A DNA stretch of 5,947 nucleotides from Caryophanales bacterium UBA5732. GTDB lineage: Bacteria; Bacillota_I; Bacilli_A; Izemoplasmatales; Hujiaoplasmataceae. Numbering within the stretch: position 1 is the first letter of the stretch; each line of letters starts with the position of its first letter. Positions 5,616-5,947 of the stretch are shown piece after piece. The stretch lies in contig DIGC01000035.1 of assembly GCA_002419445.1 (NCBI GenBank), forward strand, positions 150-6,096, given 5' to 3'. Both the position numbers and the translations under genes were made by a program. Below the pieces are notes generated by a model, which searched no databases, was not told the origin of the DNA, and was given only the letters and a program-made list of their open reading frames with translations.

Positions 5616-5947
5616 TTAAAATATATAATCAATCAGATAAAGGACAACTAAATGCCCTGGATAAAATAGGTAAAAGAACCATTTTAGTTTATACTTACCT
5701 GACTCACCATTATAGAGAAAGATAAAAATAATCGCTACTAAACTAAACCATTGAAGTACGGGGAATTTTGCGTAATTTTCATAATTCAAATAACTTAATA
5801 ACGGCACATCAATAAAGATCAGATTTAAAAAAATCAAATGTAGCATGTTAGTGACTTTATTTTGATATAAACCAAATAAAGCAATCATCAATACTCCATA
5901 AGCTCCATATGAAAACCCAATTAATTCACTGCCAATTATAATGGGAA
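5616..5947 (-). CDS. TraX-family integral membrane protein, C-terminal part (partial, 5' end outside window)
   Basis: The reading frame is open from the right edge to the TAA at 5616-5618, giving 109 residues. A TTG codon at 5889-5891 could be mistaken for a start, but the upstream codons continue without a stop and read SELIGFSYGAYGVL, typical of the family, so TTG is an internal leucine. About four hydrophobic segments are visible. The ending LYNGESGKYKLKWFFYLFYP, followed by GHLVVLYLI, closely resembles the conserved C-terminus of TraX proteins (YNG-rG-K-FYLFYP-HL). Family knowledge: F-plasmid TraX N-acetylates pilin, but chromosomal Firmicute relatives are acyltransferase-like membrane proteins of unknown substrate, so conjugation should not be assumed. 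Its stop codon forms part of the nnr ribosome site (TAAGGAG), indicating one transcript. No other transfer genes are visible. Confidence 0.8.
   Translation of the reverse strand, partial: PIIIGSELIGFSYGAYGVLMIALFGLYQNKVTNMLHLIFLNLIFIDVPLLSYLNYENYAKFPVLQWFSLVAIIFIFLYNGESGKYKLKWFFYLFYPGHLVVLYLIDYIF

Noticed and set aside
5616..5947. TraX similarity as evidence of an integrated conjugative element
   Set aside because: TraX-family proteins are common on Firmicute chromosomes outside transfer modules, and no relaxase, coupling protein, integrase or att-like repeat is seen here.

Overview
The window looks like a chromosomal segment from an AT-rich, low-GC Gram-positive-type bacterium, most plausibly a wall-less or Mollicutes-related lineage (Acholeplasma/Izemoplasma-like) or a close Bacilli relative. 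The support is the AT-rich codon use, strong AAGGAG ribosome sites, two lipoproteins with short lipobox signal peptides, a Thr/Ala/Pro linker behind one lipobox, and consensus sigma-A promoter elements. TGA is used as a stop codon (end of the carbonic-anhydrase-like gene) and every tryptophan I checked is TGG, so the standard bacterial code (table 11) applies, not the Mycoplasma code. The lineage assignment is an inference; no marker gene is present.

Left half, plus strand (1-3008): an alpha-glucan utilisation locus. The window opens on the last 16 codons of a MalG-type maltodextrin ABC-transporter permease. Fourteen bases later comes a GH13 alpha-amylase-family lipoprotein with a complete catalytic set. 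After it lies a 111-bp intergenic region with a cre-like LacI-family operator, a consensus TTGACA-17-TATAAT promoter and a perfect 7+1+7 palindrome inside that promoter. The promoter drives a 409-residue lipoprotein built from two nearly identical ~176-residue repeats, each opening with an FNGW motif typical of glycogen/starch-binding modules. I read the set as surface capture of starch or glycogen (repeat lipoprotein), cleavage at the membrane (amylase lipoprotein) and import of the oligosaccharides (MalFGK-type transporter, mostly outside the window). The capture role is inferred, not demonstrated.

A hairpin terminator at 3034-3063, usable from both sides, separates this locus from a convergent minus-strand gene set.

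Right half, minus strand (5947 down to 3062): a tightly packed probable operon, in transcription order: the 3' part of a TraX-family membrane protein, a bifunctional NAD(P)HX epimerase/dehydratase (Nnr), a gamma-class carbonic-anhydrase-like hexapeptide protein, and an HD-domain phosphohydrolase. Spacings are 14 bp, 39 bp and a 4-bp ATGA overlap. Nnr and possibly the HD protein are metabolite-repair or housecleaning enzymes. The operon's promoter lies beyond the right edge.

No tRNA, rRNA, CRISPR array, insertion sequence or phage gene was seen. The only non-coding stretches are 1668-1778, 3009-3061, 4135-4173 and a few shorter gaps.
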